Positions 1 through 8,131 of a stretch of 64,000 nt of DNA are shown here, piece after piece; positions within the stretch are counted from its first letter, which is position 1, and every line of letters begins with the position of its first letter. The stretch comes from Sphingomonas sp. BK345 (lineage in GTDB: Bacteria; Pseudomonadota; Alphaproteobacteria; Sphingomonadales; Sphingomonadaceae). Under the pieces are notes generated by a model that had not been told where the DNA came from, made no database searches, and saw only the letters and a program-made list of their open reading frames with translations. The DNA lies in assembly GCF_014193845.1 (NCBI RefSeq), contig NZ_JACHZX010000002.1, positions 558,001-622,000 on the forward strand, written 5' to 3'. A program made the translations under genes and the position numbers.

Positions 1-500
1 AGGCGAACGTGATGGGGCCGCTCAACGGCGGCGTCGGCATCCTGATGAGCGGGCTTGACTATGAGCGTACGGTACTCGCGGGCATCCAGCTCGGTATCAT
101 GCAGGCTTGCCTCGACACGGTGCTGCCGTACCTGCGCGATCGGCGCCAGTTCGGTCGCGCGATCGGCAGCTTCCAGCTGATGCAGGCCAAGGTGGCGGAC
201 ATGTATGTCGCGCTCAATTCGGCGCGCGCCTACGTCTATGCGGTCGCGCGGAGCTGCGACGCGGGCCGGACCACGCGCTTCGATGCCGCGGGCGCGATCC
301 TGCTCGCCTCGGAGAGCGCCTTCCGTGTCGCGGGCGAGGCGGTGCAGGCGCTCGGCGGTGCCGGCTACACGAAAGACTGGCCGGTCGAGCGCTTCCTGCG
401 CGACGCGAAGTTGCTCGACATCGGCGCGGGCACCAACGAGATCCGGCGCATGCTGATCGGGCGCGAGCTGGTCGGCGCGACCGAGCCGGTGGCGCAGTGA
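1..500 (+). CDS. liuA: isovaleryl-CoA dehydrogenase, C-terminal part (5' end outside window)
   Basis: The reading frame is open from the first base, so only about the last 165 residues are present. Family knowledge: FAD-dependent oxidation of isovaleryl-CoA to 3-methylcrotonyl-CoA in leucine breakdown. Seen: the SGLDYER segment (codons near 48-68) carries the Glu expected to be the catalytic base at this place in isovaleryl-CoA dehydrogenases. It is followed by RRQFGRAIG, the [16 protein letters not shown] flavin-loop block and the C-terminal [16 protein letters not shown] motif. The TGA overlaps the next gene's GTG start (GTGA), and methylcrotonyl-CoA carboxylase genes follow, which supports the substrate assignment over other acyl-CoA dehydrogenases. 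Confidence 0.9.
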   Translation, partial: ANVMGPLNGGVGILMSGLDYERTVLAGIQLGIMQACLDTVLPYLRDRRQFGRAIGSFQLMQAKVADMYVALNSARAYVYAVARSCDAGRTTRFDAAGAILLASESAFRVAGEAVQALGGAGYTKDWPVERFLRDAKLLDIGAGTNEIRRMLIGRELVGATEPVAQ

Positions 501-2098
501 GCGCGCCTGCCCTCGCCTCGATGATCGCGCGCGACGACGACCGCTTCCGCGCCAATGAGGTGCACCATCGCGCGCTCGCCACCGAGCTGCGCGCGCGCGT
601 CGCCGCGGCGGCGCAGGGCGGCAGCGCGGCATCGCGCGAGCGCCACGCCGCGCGCGGCAAGCTGCTGCCGCGCGAGCGCGTCGAGCGGCTGCTTGACCCC
701 GGCGCGGCGTTTCTCGAGATCGGCCAGCTCGCCGCGGGCGGGCTCTACGGCGACGAGGTGCCGGGAGCCGGGCTGATCTGCGGCGTCGGCACCGTCTCCG
801 GGCGGCAGGTGATGATCGTCGCCAACGACGCCACGGTGAAGGGCGGCACCTACTCCCCGCTCACCGTGAAGAAGCACCTGCGCGCGCAGGAGATCGCGCT
901 CGAGAACCGGCTGCCCTGCATCTACCTCGTCGACTCGGGCGGCGCCAACCTGCCGCACCAGGCCGAGGTTTTCCCCGACCGCGATCATTTCGGCCGCATC
1001 TTCTTCAACCAGGCGCAGATGTCGGCGCGCGGCATCGCGCAGGTGGCGTGCGTGATGGGCAGCTGCACGGCCGGCGGGGCCTATGTCCCCGCCATGTCGG
1101 ACGAGACGGTGATCGTGCGCGGGCAGGGGACGATCTTCCTCGCCGGGCCGCCGCTGGTGAAGGCGGCGACGGGCGAGGAGATCAGCGCCGAGCAGCTCGG
1201 CGGCGCCGACACGCACGGCCGCCGCTCGGGCGTGGTCGACCATGTCGCCGAGGATGATCTTCACGCGCTGACGATCGTGCGCGACATCATTGCCACGTTG
1301 CCGCCCGCGCCAATGCCGATGGTCAATCTCGCGCCGACGGCCGCGCCGCTCTACCCTGCGGAGGAGCTGTACGGGATCGTGCCGGAGGACGTGCGCGCCC
1401 CATATGAGGTGCGCGAGGTGATCGCGCGGCTGGTCGACGGCTCCCGCTTCCACGAGTTCAAGCCGCTGTTCGGCAGCAGCCTGGTCTGCGGCTTCGCGCA
1501 TCTCCACGGCATGCCGGTGGCGATCCTGGCCAACAACGGCGTGCTCTTCTCCGAGAGCGCGCAGAAGGGCGCCCATTTCATCGAGCTGGCGTGCCAGCGC
1601 CGCGTGCCGCTGCTGTTCCTGCAGAACATCTCGGGGTTCATGGTCGGCGGCAAGTATGAGGCGGAGGGGATCGCCAAGCATGGCGCCAAGCTCGTCACCG
1701 CGGTGGCGACCGCCAGCGTGCCCAAGCTGACGCTGCTGATCGGCGGCAGCTTCGGTGCGGGCAATTACGGCATGTGCGGCCGCGCCTATGGCCCCCGCTT
1801 CCTGTTCAGCTGGCCCAACAGCCGGATCAGCGTGATGGGCGGCGAGCAGGCCGCCGCGGTGCTCGCCACCGTCCACCGCGACGCCGCGACGTGGTCGGCG
1901 GAGGAAGCGGAGGCGTTCAAGGCGCCGGTGCGGCAGAAATACGAGGACGAGGGCAATCCCTATTACGCCACCGCGCGGCTGTGGGACGATGGCGTGATCG
2001 ACCCGGCGCAGACGCGTGACGTGCTCGGGCTGGCACTGGCGGCGTGCCTCAATGCGCCGGTAGAGGAGGCGCCGCGGTTCGGGGTGTTCCGGATGTGA
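497..2098 (+). CDS. liuB: methylcrotonyl-CoA carboxylase, carboxyltransferase (beta) subunit
   Basis: About 533 residues, the usual size for MCC beta. It transfers carboxyl from carboxybiotin to 3-methylcrotonyl-CoA to give 3-methylglutaconyl-CoA. Seen: two crotonase-like carboxyltransferase halves, with [18 protein letters not shown] and [16 protein letters not shown] in the N-half, and [18 protein letters not shown] and [17 protein letters not shown] in the C-half, all typical of MCC rather than propionyl-CoA carboxylase. Start: GTG at 497 overlaps the liuA stop (GTGA) and is chosen for coupling; ATG at 521 is a plausible alternative. The alpha subunit lies downstream beyond an antisense GIY-YIG cassette that separates two genes normally close together. 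Confidence 0.93.
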   Translation: MSAPALASMIARDDDRFRANEVHHRALATELRARVAAAAQGGSAASRERHAARGKLLPRERVERLLDPGAAFLEIGQLAAGGLYGDEVPGAGLICGVGTVSGRQVMIVANDATVKGGTYSPLTVKKHLRAQEIALENRLPCIYLVDSGGANLPHQAEVFPDRDHFGRIFFNQAQMSARGIAQVACVMGSCTAGGAYVPAMSDETVIVRGQGTIFLAGPPLVKAATGEEISAEQLGGADTHGRRSGVVDHVAEDDLHALTIVRDIIATLPPAPMPMVNLAPTAAPLYPAEELYGIVPEDVRAPYEVREVIARLVDGSRFHEFKPLFGSSLVCGFAHLHGMPVAILANNGVLFSESAQKGAHFIELACQRRVPLLFLQNISGFMVGGKYEAEGIAKHGAKLVTAVATASVPKLTLLIGGSFGAGNYGMCGRAYGPRFLFSWPNSRISVMGGEQAAAVLATVHRDAATWSAEEAEAFKAPVRQKYEDEGNPYYATARLWDDGVIDPAQTRDVLGLALAACLNAPVEEAPRFGVFRM

Positions 2099-2178
2099 GC
2101 GTGTCGGGTGATCATCGCGGCGAGCGCTCAGGCGGCGACAGCTCGCGCCGCGACGTGCGCGCTACTCCCTCTGCCTGG

Positions 2179-2586
2179 CGTCACCCTGAACTTGTTTCAG
2201 GGTCCACCAGGCCGCGTTGGCAGAGGGAGCGGCGCAAGACCGAGCGTCACCGCGAGATCAGCCCAGTCAGGATTGTCGCGCTCCATGAGGTTCATTTTCC
2301 ATTCGCGGTGCCAGCGTTTCAGCTGCTTCTCGCGCGCGATCGCGTCGAGCATGTCGGCGAAGAACTCGTAGTGAACCAGCCGGGCGACCTTGTAGCGGCC
2401 CGTGCAGCCGTCCGTACCGTCGCGATGCTGACCCAACCGCGCGAGCAGATCGCCGGTGACGCCGATGTACAACGTCCCGTTGCGCCAACTCGCGAGGATG
2501 TAGGTGCACGGCTGCTTGGCCATCCTTACCATCGTAGGACGGTTCGCGCGGCTCAGTGGATGCTGAAACGAGTTCAGCATGACGCC
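2179..2586. mobile_element. GIY-YIG gene flanked by inverted family-A repeats (putative cassette)
   Basis: A left repeat arm (2179-2208, core ACCCTGAAC..TTTCAGGGT) and an inverted right arm (2556-2586, core ATGCTGAAA..TTCAGCAT) bracket a single nuclease gene on the minus strand. The nuclease stop codon (2197-2199) lies inside the left arm. The same arms occur elsewhere as empty pairs around spacers of only tens of bases (42353-42448 and 48301-48398). The unit sits between liuB and liuD, facing against the operon. That this is a mobilised unit is inference; no target-site duplication was identified. Confidence 0.6.
2197..2523 (-). CDS. single-domain GIY-YIG nuclease family protein
   Basis: 108 residues, about the usual length of stand-alone GIY-YIG (URI-like) proteins. 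Seen: TYIL near residues 8-10 and LYIGVT at 18-23 form the GIY-YIG pair, with Arg in LLARLGQH (26-33) and a likely metal-binding Glu in AIAREKQLKRW (61-71). The last residues (PTRPGGP) and the TGA are encoded by the flanking repeat. Start: ATG at 2523 is preceded by GGTAAGG; an in-frame ATG three codons upstream (2532) is an alternative. Such proteins are often annotated as endonucleases, but their role is uncertain. The flanking repeats suggest a link to repeat mobility, which is inference. Confidence 0.85.
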   Translation of the reverse strand: MAKQPCTYILASWRNGTLYIGVTGDLLARLGQHRDGTDGCTGRYKVARLVHYEFFADMLDAIAREKQLKRWHREWKMNLMERDNPDWADLAVTLGLAPLPLPTRPGGP

Positions 2587-2638
2587 GGAGTGGGGCCATC
2601 GCTCCCGCCACTCACCCCCGTGTCCCGGAGGTAACCCC

Positions 2639-4480
2639 ATGCTCCCCTCCCTCCTCATCGCCAACCGCGGCGAGATCGCCTGCCGCGTGATTCGCACCGC
2701 GCGCGCGCTCGGTGTCCGCACCGTGGCGGTCTATTCCGACGCCGACGCCGACGCGCTCCACGTCCGCCTCGCCGACACCGCGGTGCGGCTCGGGCCGGCG
2801 CCCGCGCGCGACAGCTACTTGCGCGGCGACCTGATCCTCGCCGCCGCACGCGAGACTGGCGCCGCCGCGATCCACCCCGGCTACGGCTTCCTCTCCGAGA
2901 ACGCCGACTTCGCCGAAGCCGTGCTCGACGCCGGGCTCATCTGGGTCGGCCCCGACCCCGCCAGCATCCGCGCGATGGGGCTCAAGGACGCCGCCAAGCA
3001 GCGCATGATCGCCGCGGGCGTGCCCGTCACCCCGGGCTATCTCGGGGAAGACCAGTCGCCCGAGCGGCTCGCCGCCGAGGCCGATCGCGTCGGCTATCCC
3101 GTCCTCATCAAGGCGGTCGCGGGCGGCGGCGGCAAGGGGATGCGTCGCGTCGACGATGCCGCCGACTTCGCCGCCGCGCTCGCCGCATGCCGGCGCGAGG
3201 CGGCGGCGGCGTTCGGCGACGAGCGCGTGCTGATCGAGCGCTATATCCTCGCGCCTCGCCACATCGAGGTGCAGGTGTTCGGCGACCGACACGGCAACGT
3301 CGTCCACCTGTTCGAGCGCGACTGCTCGCTCCAGCGCCGCCACCAGAAGGTGATCGAGGAGGCGCCCGCGCCGGGTATGGACGCGGCCACCCGCGCCGCG
3401 GTGTGCGACGCCGCGGTGCGCGCCGCACGCGCGGTTGACTATGTCGGCGCGGGCACCATCGAGTTCATCGCCGATGCAAGCGAGGGCCTGCGCGCTGACC
3501 GCGTGTGGTTCATGGAGATGAACACGCGTCTTCAGGTCGAGCATCCGGTCACCGAGGCGATCACCGGCATCGACCTGGTCGAGTGGCAGCTCCGCGTCGC
3601 GAGCGGCGAACCGCTGCCCCTGCGCCAGGAGCAGCTCACCATAAGCGGGCACGCGATCGAGGCACGGCTCTACGCCGAGGATCCCGCGCGCGGCTTCCTG
3701 CCCTCCACCGGCACGTTGATCGCCTTCCGCCCGGGAGCGGGCGTGCGCGTCGATACCGGGGTGGAGCAGGGCTCGACGATCTCGCCATATTATGACCCGA
3801 TGATCGCCAAGCTGATCGCGCATGCCGACACGCGAGAGGCGGCGCGCGCGCGGCTCGGCGCTGCGCTCGCGGCGACTCAGGTCTGGCCGGTGCGCACCAA
3901 CGCCGCCTTCCTGGTGCGCGCGCTCGACCATCCCGACTTCGCGACGGGCACGGTCGACACCGGACTGATCGAGCGCGCCGGCGAGGCGCTGATGCCGTCG
4001 GAGCGGCCGAGCGAGGCCGCGCTCACCGCCGCCGCGCGCACGCTGTCGGGCGCCGCGCTCGTGCCCGGGTTCAGGCTCAACGCCCCGCCGCGACGCGAGG
4101 CGGCGTTCCTGCTCGACGGCCATCCCGCCCAGGTGGCGCTCGCCCCCGCCGCGGGTCCTTCCGACCAGCGCGAGCGCGCGCTGATCACCGAGGCCGGCCA
4201 GACCTACGCGCTGACCCCGTTCCGCGCCGCGGCGGCGGGTGGCGGCGCGGCGGGCGACGGCGCGATCCTCGCGCCCATGCCCGGGCGAGTCATCGCGGTC
4301 GAGGTCAGCGCGGGCGAGCGCGTCCGCGCGGGGCAGCGGCTCGTCACGCTGGAGGCGATGAAGATGGAGCACAGCCTGTCCGCACCGTTCGACGGTGTCA
4401 TCGCCGCACTCGACGTCGCGGTCGGAGCGCAGGTGGCCGACGGGGCCGCGCTGGTGCGGGTCGAGCGGGCGGATTCGTGA
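2639..4480 (+). CDS. liuD: methylcrotonyl-CoA carboxylase, biotin carboxylase/biotin carrier (alpha) subunit
   Basis: 613 residues. It carboxylates its own biotin using ATP and bicarbonate, then passes the carboxyl to LiuB. Seen in order: biotin carboxylase N-domain from [15 protein letters not shown] (6-20), ATP-grasp glycine loop AGGGGKGMR (161-169), [18 protein letters not shown], biotin carboxylase C-domain, and a C-terminal biotinyl domain with EAMKME (biotin Lys about 575). Start ATG 2639 has a clear GGAGG about 10 bases upstream; the frame is open further upstream but that part is not family-like. The stop overlaps the next ATG (TGATG), so translation is probably coupled to the MaoC gene. 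Confidence 0.94.
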   Translation: MLPSLLIANRGEIACRVIRTARALGVRTVAVYSDADADALHVRLADTAVRLGPAPARDSYLRGDLILAAARETGAAAIHPGYGFLSENADFAEAVLDAGLIWVGPDPASIRAMGLKDAAKQRMIAAGVPVTPGYLGEDQSPERLAAEADRVGYPVLIKAVAGGGGKGMRRVDDAADFAAALAACRREAAAAFGDERVLIERYILAPRHIEVQVFGDRHGNVVHLFERDCSLQRRHQKVIEEAPAPGMDAATRAAVCDAAVRAARAVDYVGAGTIEFIADASEGLRADRVWFMEMNTRLQVEHPVTEAITGIDLVEWQLRVASGEPLPLRQEQLTISGHAIEARLYAEDPARGFLPSTGTLIAFRPGAGVRVDTGVEQGSTISPYYDPMIAKLIAHADTREAARARLGAALAATQVWPVRTNAAFLVRALDHPDFATGTVDTGLIERAGEALMPSERPSEAALTAAARTLSGAALVPGFRLNAPPRREAAFLLDGHPAQVALAPAAGPSDQRERALITEAGQTYALTPFRAAAAGGGAAGDGAILAPMPGRVIAVEVSAGERVRAGQRLVTLEAMKMEHSLSAPFDGVIAALDVAVGAQVADGAALVRVERADS

Positions 4481-4956
4481 TGGCCGGGCGTCACTATGAC
4501 GAATGGGCGGTGGGCGATCGGATCGAGCATCCGATCCGCCGCACCGTGACCGAGACCGACAACCTGCTGTTCTCGACGATGACGCACAATCCGCAGCCGC
4601 TCCACCTCGACGCCGAGGCGGCGCGCGCGTCCGAGTTCGGGCAGATCCTGGTCAACGGCACCTTCACCTTCGCGCTTATGGTGGGATTGTCGGTCGGCGA
4701 GACGACGCTGGGCACGCTGGTCGCCAATCTGGGCTATGACAAGGTTGTGATGCCGGCACCGGTGTTCATCGGCGATACGCTCCGCGCCTCGAGCGTCGTG
4801 ACCGCGCTGCGCGCCAGCCGCTCGCGGCCGGAGGCCGGGCTCGTGACCTTCGAGCACCGGCTGCACAACCAGCGCGACGAGCTGGTGTGCCAGTGCGAGC
4901 GCACCGCGCTGCTGAGGCGTAGCGGCACGTGCGCGGCTTCTTCGGTCGAGGGTTAG
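4480..4956 (+). CDS. MaoC family acyl-CoA dehydratase-like hotdog protein
   Basis: 158 residues with a MaoC hotdog fold. The segment [11 protein letters not shown] (about 33-43) is the family's active-site helix region. It lacks the classic GD-x-NP-x-H spelling, resembling the mesaconyl/itaconyl-type variants in which NxQPLHLD follows. The ATG overlaps the liuD stop by one base. Its position after MCC suggests it hydrates an unsaturated acyl-CoA of the leucine pathway, possibly replacing a crotonase-type 3-methylglutaconyl-CoA hydratase, but that is inference; a different substrate is possible. Confidence 0.8.
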   Translation: MAGRHYDEWAVGDRIEHPIRRTVTETDNLLFSTMTHNPQPLHLDAEAARASEFGQILVNGTFTFALMVGLSVGETTLGTLVANLGYDKVVMPAPVFIGDTLRASSVVTALRASRSRPEAGLVTFEHRLHNQRDELVCQCERTALLRRSGTCAASSVEG

Positions 4957-4983
4957 CGCGAGGGCGCCGGGATCGCTGTTCAC

Positions 4984-5062
4984 TGGCGAAAGCCGGGGCC
5001 AGGTGGGAAGGCTATCGTGAGTCTCGCCGCCGTCCCGCACCTGGACTCCGGCCTCCGCCGCG
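4984..5062. repeat. family-C paired repeat, degenerate copy
   Basis: A left arm around AAGCCGGGGCCAGGTGGGAA and a right arm around CACCTGGACTCCGGCCTCCG are inverted relative to each other. The spacer contains GTGAGTCTC, which recurs in the copies at 52961-53054 and 60241-60327. The copy is diverged. It fills part of the 216-base gap upstream of the L,D-transpeptidase. Confidence 0.6.
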
Positions 5063-5172
5063 GCTCAGGCGGAGAAGGGCTCCAACGTCGGACGATCGTG
5101 GCGGCGCCTCGCGCACCGTCACCCCGCAAGGAGGTGTTCCCAGCGACCGCGCGGCGCACTAGAGGAAGCGCG

Positions 5173-6696
5173 ATGAACCAGCGTCCCGCTCCCCCGCGCC
5201 GCCGCCCGCTCTGGCGTGCCGGCACGTTCGCCGCCACCGTCGCGCTGGTCGCGCCGGCGGCGGCGCAGGTCGCCGCGCCGGCGCCCCCGGCGACCGCGCA
5301 GGTCCCGCCGTCGCCGGTGCCGCCAGCGCCGGTGCCGGTCATCCCCGTCCCGCCGGTGGCGCCGAGCGTCCCGCTGCCGACGCTCAGCGCGGCGCAGCGC
5401 CAGCAGCTCGCCACGCTGATCGCCGACGACGAACTGGCGCAGGGGCTGCGGCTGACGCGGCGTACCGACCTCGACACGCTCGACTCCGCAGCGATGGTGC
5501 GCGCGGCGCTCGATCATGCGCGCGCGGTCCATGCCGGGCGCCTGATGCCCGAGGACTTTCAGAAGGACTGGGGCGTCCGCCCGACCGCCTATGATCCGCT
5601 GCCCGCCTTTGCCGAGGCGGTGTCGCGCGATCGGCTGTCGAGCTGGCTCCGCTCGCTGCCGCCGCCTTACCAGGGCTATGACACGCTCGTCGCGGGGCTC
5701 GCGCGCTATCGCGCCATCGCCGACAAGGGCGGCTGGGGCACGCTGACCGCCACGCCCGCGTTCGGTAGCCGCGGCGCCGACGTGGCCAGACTGCGCGAGC
5801 GGCTCGTGCTGGAGGATCCGCAGGCACCGTCATCGGGCGACACGTTCGACGCCGCGCTGCTGGAGGCGGTGCGGCGCGCGCAGCGGCGTTATGGACTCAA
5901 CCCGGCGGGGCAGGTCGGCGCACAGACGCTCGCCGCGCTCAACGTGCCGGTCGAGCGGCGGATGCGCCAGATCATGGCCAATCTCGAGCGCTGGCGCTGG
6001 CTGCCACCCGGGCTCGACAAGAAGCGGGTCCAGGTCAACATCGCCGCGGCGGTGCTCACCGTGTTCGACGGCGACGAGCCGGTGATGTCGATGCGCGCGG
6101 TCACCGGGCGGCCGGGCAACGAGACGCCGATGCTGATCTCCAAGATCAACAGCATCGTCCTCAACCCGCCGTGGAACGTGCCCGCCTCGATCGCCACCAA
6201 GGAGCTGTGGCCCAAGGAAAAGGCGAGCCCGGGCTATCTCAAGCGCAACGGTTTCCGCGTGATCGACACCGGGAACGGCGGCAAGCGCCTGCAACAATCG
6301 TCCGAGAAAAGCGCGCTCGGCCGCTACAAGTTCGATTTCCCCAACGACTTCGCGGTCTATCTGCACGACACGCCGGCGCGGTCGGGCTTCTCGCGCTTCG
6401 ACCGGCTGTCGAGCCACGGCTGCGTGCGATTGGAGAAGCCCGCCGATCTCGCCCGGCTGATGCTGCGCGACACGCCCGAGTGGCCGCCCGAGACGATCGA
6501 CTCGACCGTGGCGACGGGCAAGACGGTGCGCGCGGCGATGGCGTCACCGGTCAGCGTCTATCTGCTCTATTGGACGGCTTTCGCCAGCCCGAGCGGCCAG
6601 GTAGGCTTCCGCGAGGATCCATACAGCTGGGACGCGCGGCTCGCCGCCAGCGTCGAGCGACGCTCGGCGGTGCAGGTGCAGGTGGCGGCGCGATGA
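5173..6696 (+). CDS. L,D-transpeptidase (YcbB-type scaffold), secreted
   Basis: 507 residues. It makes 3-3 peptidoglycan cross-links or related transpeptidations in the periplasm. Seen: Arg-rich N-terminus then a hydrophobic segment (about 14-33) ending in AAAQVAAP as a signal peptide; a Pro/Val/Ala-rich linker to about residue 70; an N-terminal scaffold domain; a peptidoglycan-binding-like region near AFGSRGADVARLRERL; and a YkuD catalytic domain with SSHGCVRLEKPADLA, the catalytic Cys being residue 417. Start ATG 5173 follows AGAGGAAGCG. A lipoprotein gene overlaps its stop (ATGA). Confidence 0.9.
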   Translation: MNQRPAPPRRRPLWRAGTFAATVALVAPAAAQVAAPAPPATAQVPPSPVPPAPVPVIPVPPVAPSVPLPTLSAAQRQQLATLIADDELAQGLRLTRRTDLDTLDSAAMVRAALDHARAVHAGRLMPEDFQKDWGVRPTAYDPLPAFAEAVSRDRLSSWLRSLPPPYQGYDTLVAGLARYRAIADKGGWGTLTATPAFGSRGADVARLRERLVLEDPQAPSSGDTFDAALLEAVRRAQRRYGLNPAGQVGAQTLAALNVPVERRMRQIMANLERWRWLPPGLDKKRVQVNIAAAVLTVFDGDEPVMSMRAVTGRPGNETPMLISKINSIVLNPPWNVPASIATKELWPKEKASPGYLKRNGFRVIDTGNGGKRLQQSSEKSALGRYKFDFPNDFAVYLHDTPARSGFSRFDRLSSHGCVRLEKPADLARLMLRDTPEWPPETIDSTVATGKTVRAAMASPVSVYLLYWTAFASPSGQVGFREDPYSWDARLAASVERRSAVQVQVAAR

Positions 6697-6998
6697 GGAC
6701 GATTATGATGATGAAGCGACTGATTCTCCCGCTGCTCGCCAGCGCGGCGCTGGCGATCGCCGGCTGCTCGCGCGAGCCCGCGCCGGCGCCCGAGCCGACG
6801 CCCAGCGAGGAGGCGCTGCCCACGCCCGAGCCGACCCCGACTCCCGAGCCCTCGCCGGTGGCGTCGCCGAGCGAGCTCACCAACGCCACCGCGGCGCTGC
6901 CGCCCGAGGAGAAGCCCGCGCCGGACGAGCAGATGCTCGACGATGCGTCGGCGACCGGGATGACCGCGCGCGCCAGCCGCGACGCCGAGCACGACTGA
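6693..6998 (+). CDS. small Pro/Glu-rich lipoprotein, function unknown
   Basis: 101 residues. Seen: basic N-terminus, hydrophobic stretch and lipobox LAIAGC with Cys25, followed by about 35 residues dominated by Pro, Glu, Ala and Thr (repeated PEPTP-like units), then a short acidic tail. ATG 6693 overlaps the transpeptidase stop by four bases; ATG codons at 6705, 6708 and 6711 are in-frame alternatives giving the same lipobox. The extended low-complexity region suggests a periplasmic spacer or tether, possibly serving the upstream cell-wall enzyme (inference). No family recognised. Confidence 0.75.
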   Translation: MRTIMMMKRLILPLLASAALAIAGCSREPAPAPEPTPSEEALPTPEPTPTPEPSPVASPSELTNATAALPPEEKPAPDEQMLDDASATGMTARASRDAEHD

Positions 6999-7044
6999 TC
7001 CCGCGACAATGGTAAGGTCGATGCCGGAATGGATCGGTTCGGCC

Positions 7045-7073
7045 TTGACCGACGCCAGGCTACGCAGAAATAT
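7045..7073 (+). promoter_or_regulatory. putative sigma70-type promoter of the GAF gene
   Basis: TTGACC (7045-7050), a 17-base spacer and AAATAT (7068-7073) resemble -35 and -10 boxes about 40 bases before the GAF protein's GTG start. Confidence 0.4.
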
Positions 7074-7078
7074 CCGAC

Positions 7079-7096
7079 CTACTACGTGAGTAGTAG
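7079..7096. promoter_or_regulatory. inverted repeat CTACTAC-GTGA-GTAGTAG, possible operator
   Basis: A perfect 7-base dyad with a 4-base centre lies just downstream of the putative -10 box and before the GAF gene start. Its placement at the expected transcription start suits a repressor site or a leader hairpin. No regulator can be named. Confidence 0.35.
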
Positions 7097-7113
7097 TTAT
7101 TGGGGATAGGAAG

Positions 7114-7590
7114 GTGGCCTTCGTGCCCTTCGACGAGGAGCGCCGGCTCGACGCGGTCGAGCGCGTGTGGCAGCCCGCACGTGATCAGCAGGCCGCGCTG
7201 CAGAACATGGTGGAGGAGGCGGCGCGCGTCGCGCACACGCCAATCGCGGCGATCTCGATCATCGACCGGCGCCGCCAGTGCTTCGTCTCCAAGACCGGTG
7301 AGGTCGAAGACGAGATGCCGCGTGCCATCTCCTTCTGCGCGCACGCGATCCATCGCCCGGGCGAGCCGATGATCGTGCCCGACGCGCGTCACGACAAGCG
7401 CTTCTTCGACAACCCGCTCGTCACTGCGGCACCCTTCATCCGCTTCTATGCCGGCCTGCCGTTGGTCGATCGCGCCGGCTATCCGCTCGGCGCACTGTGC
7501 GTGATCGACGACAAACTCCACCATGAGCTGCCCGACCTCTACCGGCTCGGCGAACTCGCGCGCGGGGTGGAGCGACTGATCGCGCATTGA
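7114..7590 (+). CDS. GAF domain protein
   Basis: 158 residues covering a single GAF sensor domain. Seen: AALQNMVEEAARVAHTPIAAISIIDRRRQCF, then ISFCAHAIHRPGEPMIVPDARHDKRF and FYAGLPLVDRAGYPLGALCVIDDK, the usual blocks of short phytochrome-related GAF proteins that precede kinase or GGDEF modules. No output domain is present, so it is a stand-alone sensor or partner protein. Start GTG 7114 has a GGGGATAGG region upstream. A single-domain response regulator follows about 90 bases later on the same strand. Confidence 0.85.
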   Translation: MAFVPFDEERRLDAVERVWQPARDQQAALQNMVEEAARVAHTPIAAISIIDRRRQCFVSKTGEVEDEMPRAISFCAHAIHRPGEPMIVPDARHDKRFFDNPLVTAAPFIRFYAGLPLVDRAGYPLGALCVIDDKLHHELPDLYRLGELARGVERLIAH

Positions 7591-7678
7591 CGCGCGACCG
7601 CGCATCGCCGACGACGGCGATCGACACCAACGACGAAGCCGTCGGCTGCCGCGGAGCGCAGCCCAGCGAGGGAGACGG

Positions 7679-8044
7679 ATGAAGAAGCGCATCATGCTGG
7701 TCGAAGACGAGCCGAGCCACCGTAAACTCTACTCCTCCTGGCTGAAGATCGGCGGTTACGATCCGCGCGTGATCGACGACGAGCGCGGCGCGCTGGACGC
7801 CGCCGCGACGATCGCGCCCGACGCGATCATCGTGGACATTCGCCTGCCCAATGTCAGCGGACTCGACGTCATCGAGACGCTCAAGGGCGCGCCCGCGACG
7901 CGCGCGATCCCGGTGATGGCGCTCACGGTGCTCCAGAGCCAGCATGACATGGACGCCTGCTATGCCGCCGGCGCCGATGCCTTCGTGTCCAAGCCCGACC
8001 ATATCGCCAGCTTCCTCGACAAGGTCTCCGACCTGCTGCGGTGA
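7679..8044 (+). CDS. single-domain response regulator (DivK/CheY-like receiver)
   Basis: 121 residues, only a REC domain. Seen: acidic pocket LVEDE (7-11), phosphoacceptor Asp53 in IVDIRLP, Thr83 in MALTV, and Lys105 in VSKP. With no DNA-binding or enzymatic output it should act by protein contact or as a phosphate shuttle. The 5' neighbour is the GAF protein; no cognate histidine kinase is visible here, so the signalling circuit is unknown. ATG 7679 is preceded by GGGAGACGG. Confidence 0.9.
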   Translation: MKKRIMLVEDEPSHRKLYSSWLKIGGYDPRVIDDERGALDAAATIAPDAIIVDIRLPNVSGLDVIETLKGAPATRAIPVMALTVLQSQHDMDACYAAGADAFVSKPDHIASFLDKVSDLLR

Positions 8045-8131
8045 GGTGCGGGGCTCGCATCGGGCGGGTGGCCGACCGCGTCGAGACGATACGCGTCAAG
8101 CATCCGCCTTACCCGCCGTCTCGTCGCGGCC

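Noticed and set aside
365-1876. Long open frame on the minus strand across liuB (and similar ones at 2612-4372 and 58133-60415).
   Set aside because: They are antisense shadows of well-defined enzyme genes in high-GC DNA: Arg/Ala/His-rich translations without family motifs.
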